A program made the position numbers and the translations under genes. DNA of 64,000 nt from positions 434,001 to 498,000 of the forward strand of contig NZ_CP157940.1 in assembly GCF_040207125.1 (NCBI RefSeq), written 5' to 3'. The stretch comes from Lacrimispora sp. BS-2 (GTDB lineage: Bacteria > Bacillota > Clostridia > Lachnospirales > Lachnospiraceae). Positions 35,553 to 44,019 of this stretch are shown here, piece after piece. The notes under the pieces are model-generated. The model saw only the letters and a program-made list of their open reading frames with translations. It had not been told where the DNA came from and searched no databases. How positions within the stretch are numbered: the first letter of the stretch is position 1; each line of letters opens with the position of its first letter.

Positions 35553-36206
35553 ATGTTTTTAAAAACTGGTGAGTTAAAAAAGATGATGAAGGCTGCTCTT
35601 AAGAGTGGCGGCCTGTATGTTGGAAATATAAATGGAGGCTATTTGGTCCATGCTGGGACATGGGGCTTGTGTACGGATATCTTGTATGCCTCAAATAAAT
35701 TTAAGGCGGCACTTATGGAGCTGATCGGAGATATCCCGGAATCTGGTGAGTACTATAGATACTATCATCAAAACGGGGAAGTTACACAGGACGCTGAGAC
35801 GGACTATCCGAATGCTTACGAGATGTGGAAGGAAGCCAAGGATTACGCCGCTTATGTTCCAATCAATCTCTGCTCTTGGCCACACGCCTTTATCGTGCTG
35901 CAGGTCCATAGTGATCTTAGTTATAAGGTGGCAGATAAGAGTCTGACGGCTGACGTTATCAGCAGCAAGGAACTGGAGACAACGGTGGAGGGCATGCCCG
36001 GAAGACCCAATTACAACTATGGAATCCTGTACTGGAAGAATGATACTACCATCTACTGGGTACATACAACGGAAGCTGGAGAAAAGGCCAGGGAGGTTCT
36101 TTTCCCAAGTATGGAGAAACTGGACTTCTTTCAGACAGACTGGCGTTTAAGAGAAGATAACGAACCGGATCAGGAAGCAGACTTTGAAGAAGAGCTGCCA
36201 TATTAA
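35553..36206 (+). CDS. Hypothetical phage protein, 217 residues
   Basis: MFLKTGELKKMMKAALKSGGLYVGNINGGYLVH...: a soluble mixed-fold protein with many aromatic residues in the second half and a very acidic end (DNEPDQEADFEEELPY). AAGGGAGAATT site. No family recognised. It sits directly before the recombination ATPase gene. Confidence 0.65.
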   Translation: MFLKTGELKKMMKAALKSGGLYVGNINGGYLVHAGTWGLCTDILYASNKFKAALMELIGDIPESGEYYRYYHQNGEVTQDAETDYPNAYEMWKEAKDYAAYVPINLCSWPHAFIVLQVHSDLSYKVADKSLTADVISSKELETTVEGMPGRPNYNYGILYWKNDTTIYWVHTTEAGEKAREVLFPSMEKLDFFQTDWRLREDNEPDQEADFEEELPY

Positions 36207-36217
36207 GGAGGATCGAC

Positions 36218-36883
36218 ATGGGAATTCCAGTCATGATAATGGGAAAATCAGGGAGTGGAAAATCACGAAGCCTGAAGAATTGTGTAGGGAAAGACTTTGG
36301 CCTTATCCGTGTAATTAATAAGCCACTTCCGTTCAAAGGGAAGATAGGGGGATCGGTCAGTAATGATTATGAGTTTATTAAAAAATGCCTCAAAAGCCCT
36401 CAGTGGCCTAAATCCATTGTAATTGATGATGCAGGTTACCTGATCACTGGTCAGTTTATGGATGGCCACAATACAACGGGAAAAGGTAACGCAGTATTTG
36501 GGCTTTACAATCAGTTGGCAGATGATTTTTACCGGCTGATTAAAACAATTCAGGATGAAGTACCGGAAGATCGGATCGTGTATGTGGTAATGCATGAAGA
36601 TGTAAATGATTATGGGGATATAAAACCCAAAACTATTGGAAAGCTTCTGGATGAGAAAGTATGTCTGGAAGGAATGTTTACGGTTGTTTTACGGTCATTG
36701 AAGTCTGACAGGTATGTCTTCGTCACTCAATCACGAGACGGGGCGGTCAGCAAGGCTCCGGATGATATGTTTGAGGCTGTTGAGATAGATAATGACCTTC
36801 TAATGGTTGATAACATCATCAGGGAATATTACGAAATTCTAAACCCAAAGAATTTAAACAAGGAGGATGTAAAACATGATTAA
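36218..36883 (+). CDS. Phage RecA-like ATPase (AAA_24/Sak4-like)
   Basis: A 221-residue P-loop protein: Walker A MGKSGSGKSRS at about residues 8-18 and Walker B SIVIDDAGYLITGQ near 70, then VYVVMHED. Size and neighbours (an SSB-like gene next, primase after) match the short Sak4-type annealing/recombination ATPases of siphoviruses. It overlaps the next gene by 8 bases. The family is not certain; a general phage nucleotide-binding protein is the alternative. Confidence 0.75.
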   Translation: MGIPVMIMGKSGSGKSRSLKNCVGKDFGLIRVINKPLPFKGKIGGSVSNDYEFIKKCLKSPQWPKSIVIDDAGYLITGQFMDGHNTTGKGNAVFGLYNQLADDFYRLIKTIQDEVPEDRIVYVVMHEDVNDYGDIKPKTIGKLLDEKVCLEGMFTVVLRSLKSDRYVFVTQSRDGAVSKAPDDMFEAVEIDNDLLMVDNIIREYYEILNPKNLNKEDVKHD

Positions 36884-37499
36884 GAAACCAGCAGGTTATG
36901 ATGAGGCCCAGGCTTATACAGGAGAATCCGTTCAGCTTCCCAAGGGAAAATATGTATGCTCTATCGTTCAGGTAGCTACACAGACATCTCAGAATGGCAA
37001 TGAGCAGTTTGTAATACTTTTCGATATTGCCGAAGGGGAACACAAGGATTTTTATAAAAAGATGTTTGAAGCAGCTAAAGCACAGAATGGAAAAAACGCC
37101 AAATGGAAAGGTGTATTCAAGCAGAACATGGACGGTAAAGGAACGTCATGGTTAAAAGGAATCATTACCAGCATTGAACGTTCTAACAATTTCACCTTCC
37201 AGTGGGACAAGGAAGGTAATGAGAAGATGCTTGCGGGCAAGAAGTTTGGAGGGATTTTCCGCCGCCGGCAGTTTAAAGCTGATGATGGGACAACTCCCTT
37301 TGTTACAGAGTTATGGAGGATCCGCAGCGTTGCTGGGCTTGATGAGGCAGAAGTTCCGGAAGACGAGCTTCTTCCTGCAGAAGCCCAGGGCGGCAGTCGT
37401 CCAAGCCCGTCAGATGCAGCACCGCCTTCCTTTACTGACGGTGATGGCTTTATGAGCATTCCAGAAGGAGCCGGTGATGAGGGAATTCCATTCATGTGA
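36876..37499 (+). CDS. DUF669-type, SSB-like phage protein
   Basis: A 207-residue protein with a beta-rich N-terminal two thirds (VQLPKGKYVCSIVQVATQTSQNGNEQFVILFDIAEGEHKDF, GGIFRRRQFKADDG) and a disordered Pro/Ser/Asp tail ending DEGIPFM. That acidic tail with a terminal hydrophobic tip recalls SSB C-termini (DDIPF). It lies next to the RecA-like ATPase and primase, which supports a single-strand-binding role. That role is an inference. Confidence 0.7.
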   Translation: MIKKPAGYDEAQAYTGESVQLPKGKYVCSIVQVATQTSQNGNEQFVILFDIAEGEHKDFYKKMFEAAKAQNGKNAKWKGVFKQNMDGKGTSWLKGIITSIERSNNFTFQWDKEGNEKMLAGKKFGGIFRRRQFKADDGTTPFVTELWRIRSVAGLDEAEVPEDELLPAEAQGGSRPSPSDAAPPSFTDGDGFMSIPEGAGDEGIPFM

Positions 37500-38091
37500 T
37501 CCGGAGCTATTCCATAAAGTAAAGGAATCTGTGTCCATGCAGGCCGTTGCAGAGTATTACGGTCTTCAGGTGAATAAAAAGGGGCTGTGCTTATGCCCCT
37601 TTCACCAGGATAAGGATCCGAGTATGAAGATATATCCCAATGGAAAAGGATTTTACTGCTTTACCTGTGGTACAGGTGGGGACCAGATAAAGTTTGCCGC
37701 CTTGTATCAAGGGATCCGTAATGAGGAAGCGGCAAAGGAGTTGGCTGCTGCTTTTAGTGTTCCAGTAACAGTACCGGTTACATACAGGGAGAAGCGAGAG
37801 GCAGAACGTAAGAGAAAGCGGCGACAAAATGTTGCTGCTTTTGCCAAAAGGGCAAAGATGTATGTCCAGATGTACCGGATCCTGCTCTGTGAAGCAATCC
37901 ATGAGAAAAATGAGCATTTTACAGAAGCCCTGCAGAACATTACATACATAGAATATTTGCTTGAAAATCTGGAAGAATGTCCAGAAGAAGTTTATGGCGA
38001 CAAGAAGGCGGTGATAAGAATTGGAGAAATCGAAGGACGAATTAATAACTGGTATGTACGAACTGAGCCAGACGGATCCATTTCCCGATGA
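37474..38091 (+). CDS. Phage primase with CHC2 zinc finger
   Basis: A 205-residue DnaG-type N-terminal domain. The zinc ligands are in CLCPFHQDKDPSMKIYPNGKGFYCFTCGTGGDQIKF (Cys-His-Cys-Cys). The rest is basic and helical; there is no TOPRIM catalytic domain, so it primes only with a partner or acts in helicase loading. It starts (GTG 37474 or ATG 37477) inside the end of the previous gene and overlaps the next by about 70 bases. Confidence 0.85.
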   Translation: MMREFHSCDPELFHKVKESVSMQAVAEYYGLQVNKKGLCLCPFHQDKDPSMKIYPNGKGFYCFTCGTGGDQIKFAALYQGIRNEEAAKELAAAFSVPVTVPVTYREKREAERKRKRRQNVAAFAKRAKMYVQMYRILLCEAIHEKNEHFTEALQNITYIEYLLENLEECPEEVYGDKKAVIRIGEIEGRINNWYVRTEPDGSISR

Positions 38092-39943
38092 AGTCTTTTA
38101 TCAGATTTTCGAAATAGAAGACAATGTTGAAAGAACCCAGTACATAGAGGCTTTGCGGAATGCAGCCAGGAAATTAAAGCGCGCAACAGAATTTAACAAC
38201 GTATATAAGTCCTTCGTTCTTGACTATGCCCAGCGTCAGAAACAGGACGGTCAGAAGACGAAATTTACCGATCAGCCGCTGGAACTGATATGCGGGGAAT
38301 GGACGGCCAATGACTTAGGGGTGAGGGCAATCCGGTATGACAAAAACGCAATGCCGGTGCCGGCCCATGCCTGTAGCCATCCGATCCTGCCCATAGAGAT
38401 CCTGAAAAATGTGGATACAGCAGAGGAGAGAATCACCCTGGCCTATTTCAAGTCCGCATCCTGGCAGAGTATCACTGTGGATCGTAGTGTTTGCGCCAAT
38501 ACCAATAAAATCGTGGATGCTCTCAGTCAGTTTGGAATTGAAGTCACATCGGACAATGCAAAGAATCTGGTTCGGTATATATCGGATTGTGTAGGGCTTA
38601 ATCCCCTGACACTCAATCCAAAGAAATCCATTCGTCGCCTTGGGTGGTCAGGGGAAGAGTTTATGCCTTATGCGGAAGATATTGTTTATGATGGTGATCG
38701 GGACTTTGATCCTATTTTCCAAAATATTAAAGAGCATGGAAGCTTTGAAATCTGGAAAAACCATTGCAGCGAGTTAAGGAGCAATAAGATTATCCGCATG
38801 GCCTTTGCTGCCAGCGCCGGAAGCGCCATGATAGAACTGTTAAATATACTTCCTTTTGTGTTTCATGTATGGAGTGGAGAATCTGGCACAGGCAAAACCG
38901 TAGCAATTATGGCAGCCATGTCGATATGGGGAAACCCTAAAATGGGCGGATTGGTAAAGACGATGAATACAACTAAGGTAGGAATCATGCGTAACGCAGC
39001 GTTCCTGTATTCTTTACCTTATACTGGCGACGAGTTGCAGACTATGAAGGATAAATGGACAACCAACTTTGATCAGTTAATCTACCAGATCACAGAAGGT
39101 GTTGATAAAGGGCGGGGAAGGGCTGCTGGTGGCGTGGAAGAGACGAAAACCTGGAAAAACAGTTTCATCTTCACAGGAGAAGAGCCCATTACCAAAGCAA
39201 ATAGCCGCAGTGGATCTAAAAACCGAGTGATTGAGATAGAGGTGGAAGAAAAATTGCTAAAAGACGGAAACCATACCGTATCTGTGCTTACGGAGAATTA
39301 TGGATTTGCTGGAAAAAAGCTGGTGGAATATCTCCAGGGGACAGAAACAAAAAAGCTTCAGGAAGAATATAAAAAGTATTTTGATGAAATGTGTCAGCTT
39401 GACACCACAGAAAAGCAAGCAATGGCTATGTCTTGTATTTTGGTTGCGGACCGGATTTTAACAGAATTGATTTTTGCGGATGAAACTCCGCTTACAATTA
39501 AAGATGTGGAAATGTATTTACGCAGCGCAAAGGAAGTTGATATTTCAGAACGATCCTACCAAACAGTACTTAACTGGATAGCCAGAAACCCTATGAGATT
39601 TCGAAATCCTGACGGAGCAGATGCTTCAAATAAAGGGGAAGTGTGGGGGAGGATTGACGCAGACGATGATCGCCCAGAAAAGCCCCCGGTGGCTGTTATT
39701 AATAAAGATGTGTTATGTGACTTCCTTGAAGACGGTGGATTTGATTATGCGGCTGTCAGTAAGAAATGGGCAGAGAAAGATCGGTTAATTACAAATAGTC
39801 AAGGGAAATATGTTCACCAGACAAAGGTTTACGGGATCAAGGCCAGTTACATAAAGCTAAAATTTGAAAACAATGACGATGGAGCTGACAAGGATGGCTT
39901 CATAAAGGTGGATTACGAGCAGGAAACGCTTCCGTTTAACTAA
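38021..39943 (+). CDS. DUF927-family phage replicative helicase
   Basis: A large P-loop ATPase of the DUF927 family that usually follows a CHC2 primase in phages. Walker A WSGESGTGKTVA lies near residues 289-300, followed by a conserved YTGDELQTMKDKW and ITEGVDKGRGRAAGG region. Start may be TTG 38021 (after GGCGGTGA) or ATG 38054; both are in frame. 640 residues. The iteron cluster begins 3 bases after its stop codon. Confidence 0.85.
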   Translation: MEKSKDELITGMYELSQTDPFPDEVFYQIFEIEDNVERTQYIEALRNAARKLKRATEFNNVYKSFVLDYAQRQKQDGQKTKFTDQPLELICGEWTANDLGVRAIRYDKNAMPVPAHACSHPILPIEILKNVDTAEERITLAYFKSASWQSITVDRSVCANTNKIVDALSQFGIEVTSDNAKNLVRYISDCVGLNPLTLNPKKSIRRLGWSGEEFMPYAEDIVYDGDRDFDPIFQNIKEHGSFEIWKNHCSELRSNKIIRMAFAASAGSAMIELLNILPFVFHVWSGESGTGKTVAIMAAMSIWGNPKMGGLVKTMNTTKVGIMRNAAFLYSLPYTGDELQTMKDKWTTNFDQLIYQITEGVDKGRGRAAGGVEETKTWKNSFIFTGEEPITKANSRSGSKNRVIEIEVEEKLLKDGNHTVSVLTENYGFAGKKLVEYLQGTETKKLQEEYKKYFDEMCQLDTTEKQAMAMSCILVADRILTELIFADETPLTIKDVEMYLRSAKEVDISERSYQTVLNWIARNPMRFRNPDGADASNKGEVWGRIDADDDRPEKPPVAVINKDVLCDFLEDGGFDYAAVSKKWAEKDRLITNSQGKYVHQTKVYGIKASYIKLKFENNDDGADKDGFIKVDYEQETLPFN

Positions 39944-39945
39944 AA

Positions 39946-40230
39946 GTCTTACACGGTCTTACCTAGTCTTACCTAAAAAAAAAATTAGGTAAGACCATGA
40001 AACCCTTGTAGAATAAGGCTTTTATATATATAGTCTTACCATCTTACCAGTCTTACCATAAATAACATATACATAGCGCGAGGGGAAATTGGTATTTTAT
40101 TTTTTCCTCTATAAATATACGTTTATCCTGTTGGCTTTTAGGTAAGACGGTAAGACCCTACGTATTTAAAGGGTTTGTAAGGGTTTTTAGGTAAGATTTT
40201 GAGTAAGACATTTCCTGAAAGTGGTAAGAC
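39946..40230. repeat. Iteron cluster, probable phage replication origin
   Basis: Twelve copies of the 8-mer GGTAAGAC or its complement GTCTTACC, each with at most one mismatch. Complement orientation: 39946, 39956, 39966, 40033, 40041, 40050. Direct orientation: 39988, 40141, 40149, 40190, 40202, 40223. Copies at 39966 and 39988 form an 11-bp inverted repeat around a poly-A loop. Copies at 40141 and 40149 are head-to-tail. The 80 bases between the left and right groups are very AT-rich. Placement directly after primase and helicase genes fits an origin. Confidence 0.75.
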
Positions 40231-40251
40231 CGGAAAGGAAAAGGTGGTAAT

Positions 40252-40461
40252 TTGAATAAAATCAGTGCGATTGAATTTCTCATGCAGGATGCAAAAGGGG
40301 AATTTGAAAAGATAGAAAACTATAGAGAGGTACTTGATTCCGGAGACCAGAAAGAGATCTGGGACCTGCAAAGGCCCTCCAGACAACGGATCAAAGATGA
40401 TTTGAAGATGGTCCGGCGTTTGACTCTGGAGCTTGAAAGAGAGGCGGAAGTTTTATGGTAA
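40252..40461 (+). CDS. Hypothetical phage protein, 69 residues
   Basis: TTG start after AAGGTGG, 22 bases beyond the last iteron. Helical and charged (AIEFLMQDAKGEFEKIENYREVLDS...). Might bind the adjacent origin, but no DNA-binding motif is recognisable. Overlaps the next gene. Confidence 0.6.
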   Translation: MNKISAIEFLMQDAKGEFEKIENYREVLDSGDQKEIWDLQRPSRQRIKDDLKMVRRLTLELEREAEVLW

Positions 40462-40901
40462 GCAATAAGAAGGCCGGGACAGACTTTGAAAGAGAATTTG
40501 CGGAGCTTCTGTCAGAAGAAGGGTTCTGGGTTCATATGTTTCAGGACAATAAAAATGGTCAGCCCTGCGACGTAGTAGCGGCCAGAAATGGAGTTACATA
40601 TCTCTTTGACTGCAAGGACTGTGAAAAGGATTATTTCTTTCTCAGCAGAATGGAGGAGAATCAGTACAATGCCATGCATCTGTTTGAACTGACTGGTAAT
40701 GAGAAGGGGAAATTTGCTTTACGATTTAGCAATCAGACAATTTATCTGATTGACTATGACCTGATCAAACATCTTCAGGGCAAAGGAATTAAGCAGATTG
40801 ATGAACCGCTATGCGGAAGATATGGCAGTAACATTGATATCTGGTTGGGAAACCTTCCGGAAAGTGTAGGTGATGGGAATGCGGATAGTGATTGGCAATG
40901 A
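40455..40901 (+). CDS. Holliday-junction resolvase-like nuclease (PD-(D/E)XK)
   Basis: A 148-residue nuclease: KKAGTDFEREFAELLSEEGFWVHMF, then QPCDVVAARNGVTYLFDCKDC. Asp39 and Asp52-x-Lys54 form the PD-(D/E)XK metal site, with Glu13 in the first helix. This matches the RecU/Hjc-like resolvases of phages, which cut branched replication intermediates. Overlaps both neighbours. Confidence 0.83.
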   Translation: MVSNKKAGTDFEREFAELLSEEGFWVHMFQDNKNGQPCDVVAARNGVTYLFDCKDCEKDYFFLSRMEENQYNAMHLFELTGNEKGKFALRFSNQTIYLIDYDLIKHLQGKGIKQIDEPLCGRYGSNIDIWLGNLPESVGDGNADSDWQ

Positions 40902-42261
40902 GATCCGGATAACAGATGCCCCGAAGGCCCTGTTTGACTGGTGCCGTGAAAATCTAGTACTGCCTAATCCGGAATACGCCAATCGTTCACGCCGGGGGCT
41001 ATGGGTTGGTAATACACCGAAATATTTATGGCTATACCGGGTGGAAGGCAATGAGTTGATTGTACCGGTTGGAGTGGGAAAAAAGGTTAAGGAGTTCAAG
41101 GAGGAGGATACTCTAATCAATCAAGATTTGGCGGATAACGGACTTTTAAGCTTTGATGGAACAATTCCTCTGTATGACTATCAAGAGCCGGCAGTGATGG
41201 AAATGAGCTGTCAGAGTTGCGGAATTCTTCAAAGTCCTTGCGGATCCGGAAAGACCCAGATGGGAATAGCACTGGCAGCCAAATTATCAAGGAGGACACT
41301 GTGGATCACGCACACTCAGGACCTTCTTACCCAGTCTTATGAAAGGGCTGCACAGTACTTTGATAAAAGGACCCTGGGAAAGATTACGGCAGGAAAGGTG
41401 CATATTGGCAGTCACATTACTTTTGCCACCGTGCAGACACTCTGTAAGCTGGACCTGGACAAGTACCGGTATTCCTGGGATGTAATAATCGTTGATGAAT
41501 GCCACCGGCTGGCCGGAACACCTTCTAAAGTGACGATGTTTTACAAAGTCATGAACAGTCTGGCAGCGCGATATAAATACGGTTTGTCTGCAACCGTCCA
41601 CCGATCAGACGGATTGATACAAAGCACCTTTGCCGTGCTAGGAGAAATTGCCTACAGAGTTCCGGAGGAGGCTGTGGCTGATAAGACCATGCAGGTGCGA
41701 ATCAGTCAGAGGAATACAGGAATAAAGGTGAACCGAGAATGTTTGGATACAGATGGGACGCTTGTCTTTACAAAGTTGATCCCATACCTGACGGGGAGCG
41801 GTCCAAGGAATGAAATTATTGTTAAGGATTTGAAAAGCAATGGAGAGCATTTTAACCTGATCCTTTCGGATCGACTGGAGCATTTGCAGATATTAAGAAA
41901 TATGCTGCCTGTGGAGCTTAAAAGAGCCAGTGTTATGATCGATGGCAGCATGACCAGTAAGAAGGCCAGGGCAGAACGGGAGCGGGCTATTGAAGATATG
42001 AGGAATGGAAAGAAGCATTTTCTATTCGCAACCTTCAGTCTGGCTAAAGAAGGCTTGGATATCCCTTGCCTTGACCGGCTGTATATGACTCTTCCTAAAA
42101 AGGATTATGCCGTTGTTACCCAGAGCATAGGAAGGATAGCCAGAGTGTTTTCAGGGAAGGAAGATGCTGTTTGTTATGACTATGTGGATGATATCCAGTT
42201 TTGTGAGAATCAGTGGAAGCGGCGCCGGGCTCATTACAGAAAGGCAGGGTGTGTTTTATGA
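40879..42261 (+). CDS. SF2 DEAD/DEAH-box helicase (UvsW/ResIII-like)
   Basis: A roughly 460-residue helicase. An N-terminal extension is followed by motif I LQSPCGSGKTQMGIALAA, DECH-type Walker B IIVDECHRLAG, motif III GLSATVHRSDG, and motifs V-VI FATFSLAKEGLDIPCLDRLYMT and VTQSIGRIARV. The frame is open to 40870; the ATG at 40879 is preferred. In T4, UvsW-type helicases restart replication forks. The stop overlaps the next start (ATGA). Confidence 0.88.
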   Translation: MRIVIGNEIRITDAPKALFDWCRENLVLPNPEYANRSRRGLWVGNTPKYLWLYRVEGNELIVPVGVGKKVKEFKEEDTLINQDLADNGLLSFDGTIPLYDYQEPAVMEMSCQSCGILQSPCGSGKTQMGIALAAKLSRRTLWITHTQDLLTQSYERAAQYFDKRTLGKITAGKVHIGSHITFATVQTLCKLDLDKYRYSWDVIIVDECHRLAGTPSKVTMFYKVMNSLAARYKYGLSATVHRSDGLIQSTFAVLGEIAYRVPEEAVADKTMQVRISQRNTGIKVNRECLDTDGTLVFTKLIPYLTGSGPRNEIIVKDLKSNGEHFNLILSDRLEHLQILRNMLPVELKRASVMIDGSMTSKKARAERERAIEDMRNGKKHFLFATFSLAKEGLDIPCLDRLYMTLPKKDYAVVTQSIGRIARVFSGKEDAVCYDYVDDIQFCENQWKRRRAHYRKAGCVL

Positions 42262-42497
42262 GTGTACGAACTGAAGAAGCAGCTGCCATGGTAAAAGGTG
42301 TCTTCTGTGATGCTTATATTTTTTATCAGAAATATCATGGGAAACCCATGGAGCCGGGTTTATGGAATTCTGCTACAACAGATTTTGGTCAGATTATGAA
42401 AAAATATAACGGAGCCCCAATATGCGGGAGGATTATGCTTGCAACGTTTACCCAGCTTGAAGAAGAAAAGAATGGGAGGTGCGACAATGCCAGCTAA
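42258..42497 (+). CDS. Hypothetical phage protein, 79 residues
   Basis: ATG overlaps the helicase stop. MSVRTEEAAAMVKGVFCDAYIFYQKYHGKPMEPGLWNS...: helical, no recognised family. Overlaps the following small gene by 11 bases. Confidence 0.6.
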   Translation: MSVRTEEAAAMVKGVFCDAYIFYQKYHGKPMEPGLWNSATTDFGQIMKKYNGAPICGRIMLATFTQLEEEKNGRCDNAS

Positions 42498-42654
42498 AAG
42501 AAATCTTAATGCTATTCCCCAGTCGAAAACTTATATCTGCTATATTTGCGGAAAAGAAATCTACGGGGATTGTGAGCATATAACAACCAAAAGACGGAGT
42601 AAGTTGCACATACATTTTGAGTGTGTGCCGGGAAAAGAAAATAGTAATGTTTAA
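42487..42654 (+). CDS. Small zinc-ribbon-like phage protein
   Basis: 55 residues after GGGAGGTGCGACA. The centre reads TYICYICGKEIYGDCEHITTKRRSKLHIHFECVPGK: C-x2-C, a Cys/His pair and a final His-x3-Cys are consistent with one zinc site (HNH-like or a treble clef). No nuclease motif is complete, so it is called only zinc-binding-like. Confidence 0.6.
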   Translation: MPAKRNLNAIPQSKTYICYICGKEIYGDCEHITTKRRSKLHIHFECVPGKENSNV

Positions 42655-42663
42655 TTAAAAACT

Positions 42664-42715
42664 GAAAGGAGGCCGGAGCGGTGGCCACCGTGACAGGATA
42701 TCCTGGCTCCTTTCA
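42664..42715. repeat. Nested palindromes before the PAPS-reductase-like gene
   Basis: TGAAAGGAG pairs with CTCCTTTCA on the outside and encloses two 12-base palindromes, CGGTGGCCACCG and CAGGATATCCTG. The RNA would fold as a three-way junction with the ribosome site in the outer stem. CAGGATATCCTGG recurs at 55681-55693. Confidence 0.6.
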
Positions 42716-42743
42716 AAAATATGAGTACAGTTTATACGTTTAA
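42681..42743 (+). CDS. 20-residue leader peptide overlapping the next start
   Basis: GTG after AAAGGAGG (8-base spacing) reads MATVTGYPGSFQKYEYSLYV then TAA, 20 bases inside the PAPS-reductase-like gene. The latter's own ATG (42721) has no ribosome site. Translation of the leader probably opens the hairpin and delivers ribosomes to the main gene. Small size limits certainty. Confidence 0.5.
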   Translation: MATVTGYPGSFQKYEYSLYV

Positions 42744-44019
42744 AGAGGTTATGGAGGAACAGAAAAAGCCGCTGGATTACAAAATACAGAAAGCGGTTGA
42801 GGCTATTGGGAAAGGATTTGAATTATCTAAAGGCGCGGTTGGCGTTGCCTTTAGTGGCGGAAAGGATTCTACAGTTCTCTGGCATTTGATCAGGACGCAT
42901 TTTCCTGATGCAAAATACCATGTGATTTTTGGGAATACCACAGTAGAGTTTCCGGAAAGCTTGAAATTTGCAAGAAAGCTGGGAGAAGAATGGAGCAACG
43001 AAAACGTTCAGTTTCATGAGGTTCTGCCGGATAAGCTGCAGGATGATGGTCTAAAATACGAGGCACAGAAGGAAGTACTGGAATGGCTGATTCAGGAGGA
43101 CAGAATCAATGAGGTCCTTAAAGAAGACGGAAAACTTAAGTCAACGGTATCTTTGGAGAGGAAAGCGACACCGGAGATGTGGGAAGATTTTCGAAATAGG
43201 GGTCTTGTTTGGAAGAAAGGAACAATGAAATCCTTTAACTGGTGTGTTGATCAGTATGGTTATCCGATTCTTGGGAAAGCGGCTTCTAAGTTGACAGCTA
43301 AGAGAATTAATATTGATTGCTTTCTTCGGTTCTCCAAGTCCGAGTCAGAAAAACAGGAAACCCTGGAATACTATGATTTGATCCGAAATGTAAAGACATC
43401 AAACCACTGTTGTTCAATCCTGAAAAAGGAACCATCAGAGAAGAAACAGGCTGAACTTGGAATTGATGTGATTATGAAAGGCTTAATGGCTGCTGAAAGC
43501 CATGCCAGATTGTTATCCTTTTCGACCAGGGGTTATATCTTCAAGAGCCACAGGCCACATGCGCCGAAATTCTACCATGTGTCACCTCTTGGAATATGGA
43601 CGGATGATGATATATGGGAATACATACGAAAATATGATGTGCCGTATACATCATTGTATGATATGCAGTACACAAATAATAAAGGTGAGATTTGCCATAT
43701 AAAGCGAAATGGCTGTGTCGGCTGTTGTACTGACATTGCATTTAAGGACAATCATATGTCAGTTCTGCGCCAGACTCATCCGGATCGCTGGGAGCAGCAA
43801 ATGAAATCCGGTCTTGGTGAGCAGTTAATGAACCTGCAGAAATATAAAGGTAATGGTAGGGTAAATTATCTAAATATTGCTTTGGACGTTGAAGATGCAG
43901 TGGATATGAGGCCATGTGTTTTTGATGATGTCGGCGAGCGCATTGTAGAAGATGAATTAACATCAAGTGAATATGATAGCGAGGCCGACGATGAAGAATT
44001 GACAGGAGGAGTAAGATGA
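42721..44019 (+). CDS. PAPS-reductase/ATP-sulfurylase-like PP-loop protein
   Basis: A 432-residue phage protein of the phosphoadenosine phosphosulfate reductase family. The PP-loop is AFSGGKDST (SGGKDS at 45-50). The later Cys groups TSNHCCSILKKEP and NGCVGCCTDIAF could hold an Fe-S cluster as in DndC/SspD-type enzymes. Family members move sulfur or adenylate substrates; phage copies sometimes accompany DNA modification genes. It overlaps a Dam-type methylase gene by four bases, so a joint role in modifying phage DNA is plausible, but no Dnd/Ssp partners are seen. Very acidic C-terminus. Confidence 0.85.
   Translation: MSTVYTFKEVMEEQKKPLDYKIQKAVEAIGKGFELSKGAVGVAFSGGKDSTVLWHLIRTHFPDAKYHVIFGNTTVEFPESLKFARKLGEEWSNENVQFHEVLPDKLQDDGLKYEAQKEVLEWLIQEDRINEVLKEDGKLKSTVSLERKATPEMWEDFRNRGLVWKKGTMKSFNWCVDQYGYPILGKAASKLTAKRINIDCFLRFSKSESEKQETLEYYDLIRNVKTSNHCCSILKKEPSEKKQAELGIDVIMKGLMAAESHARLLSFSTRGYIFKSHRPHAPKFYHVSPLGIWTDDDIWEYIRKYDVPYTSLYDMQYTNNKGEICHIKRNGCVGCCTDIAFKDNHMSVLRQTHPDRWEQQMKSGLGEQLMNLQKYKGNGRVNYLNIALDVEDAVDMRPCVFDDVGERIVEDELTSSEYDSEADDEELTGGVR

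Noticed and set aside
39946..40230. Possible CRISPR array
   Set aside because: The repeats are 8-mers at irregular spacing in both orientations with no spacers of constant length; no cas genes nearby.
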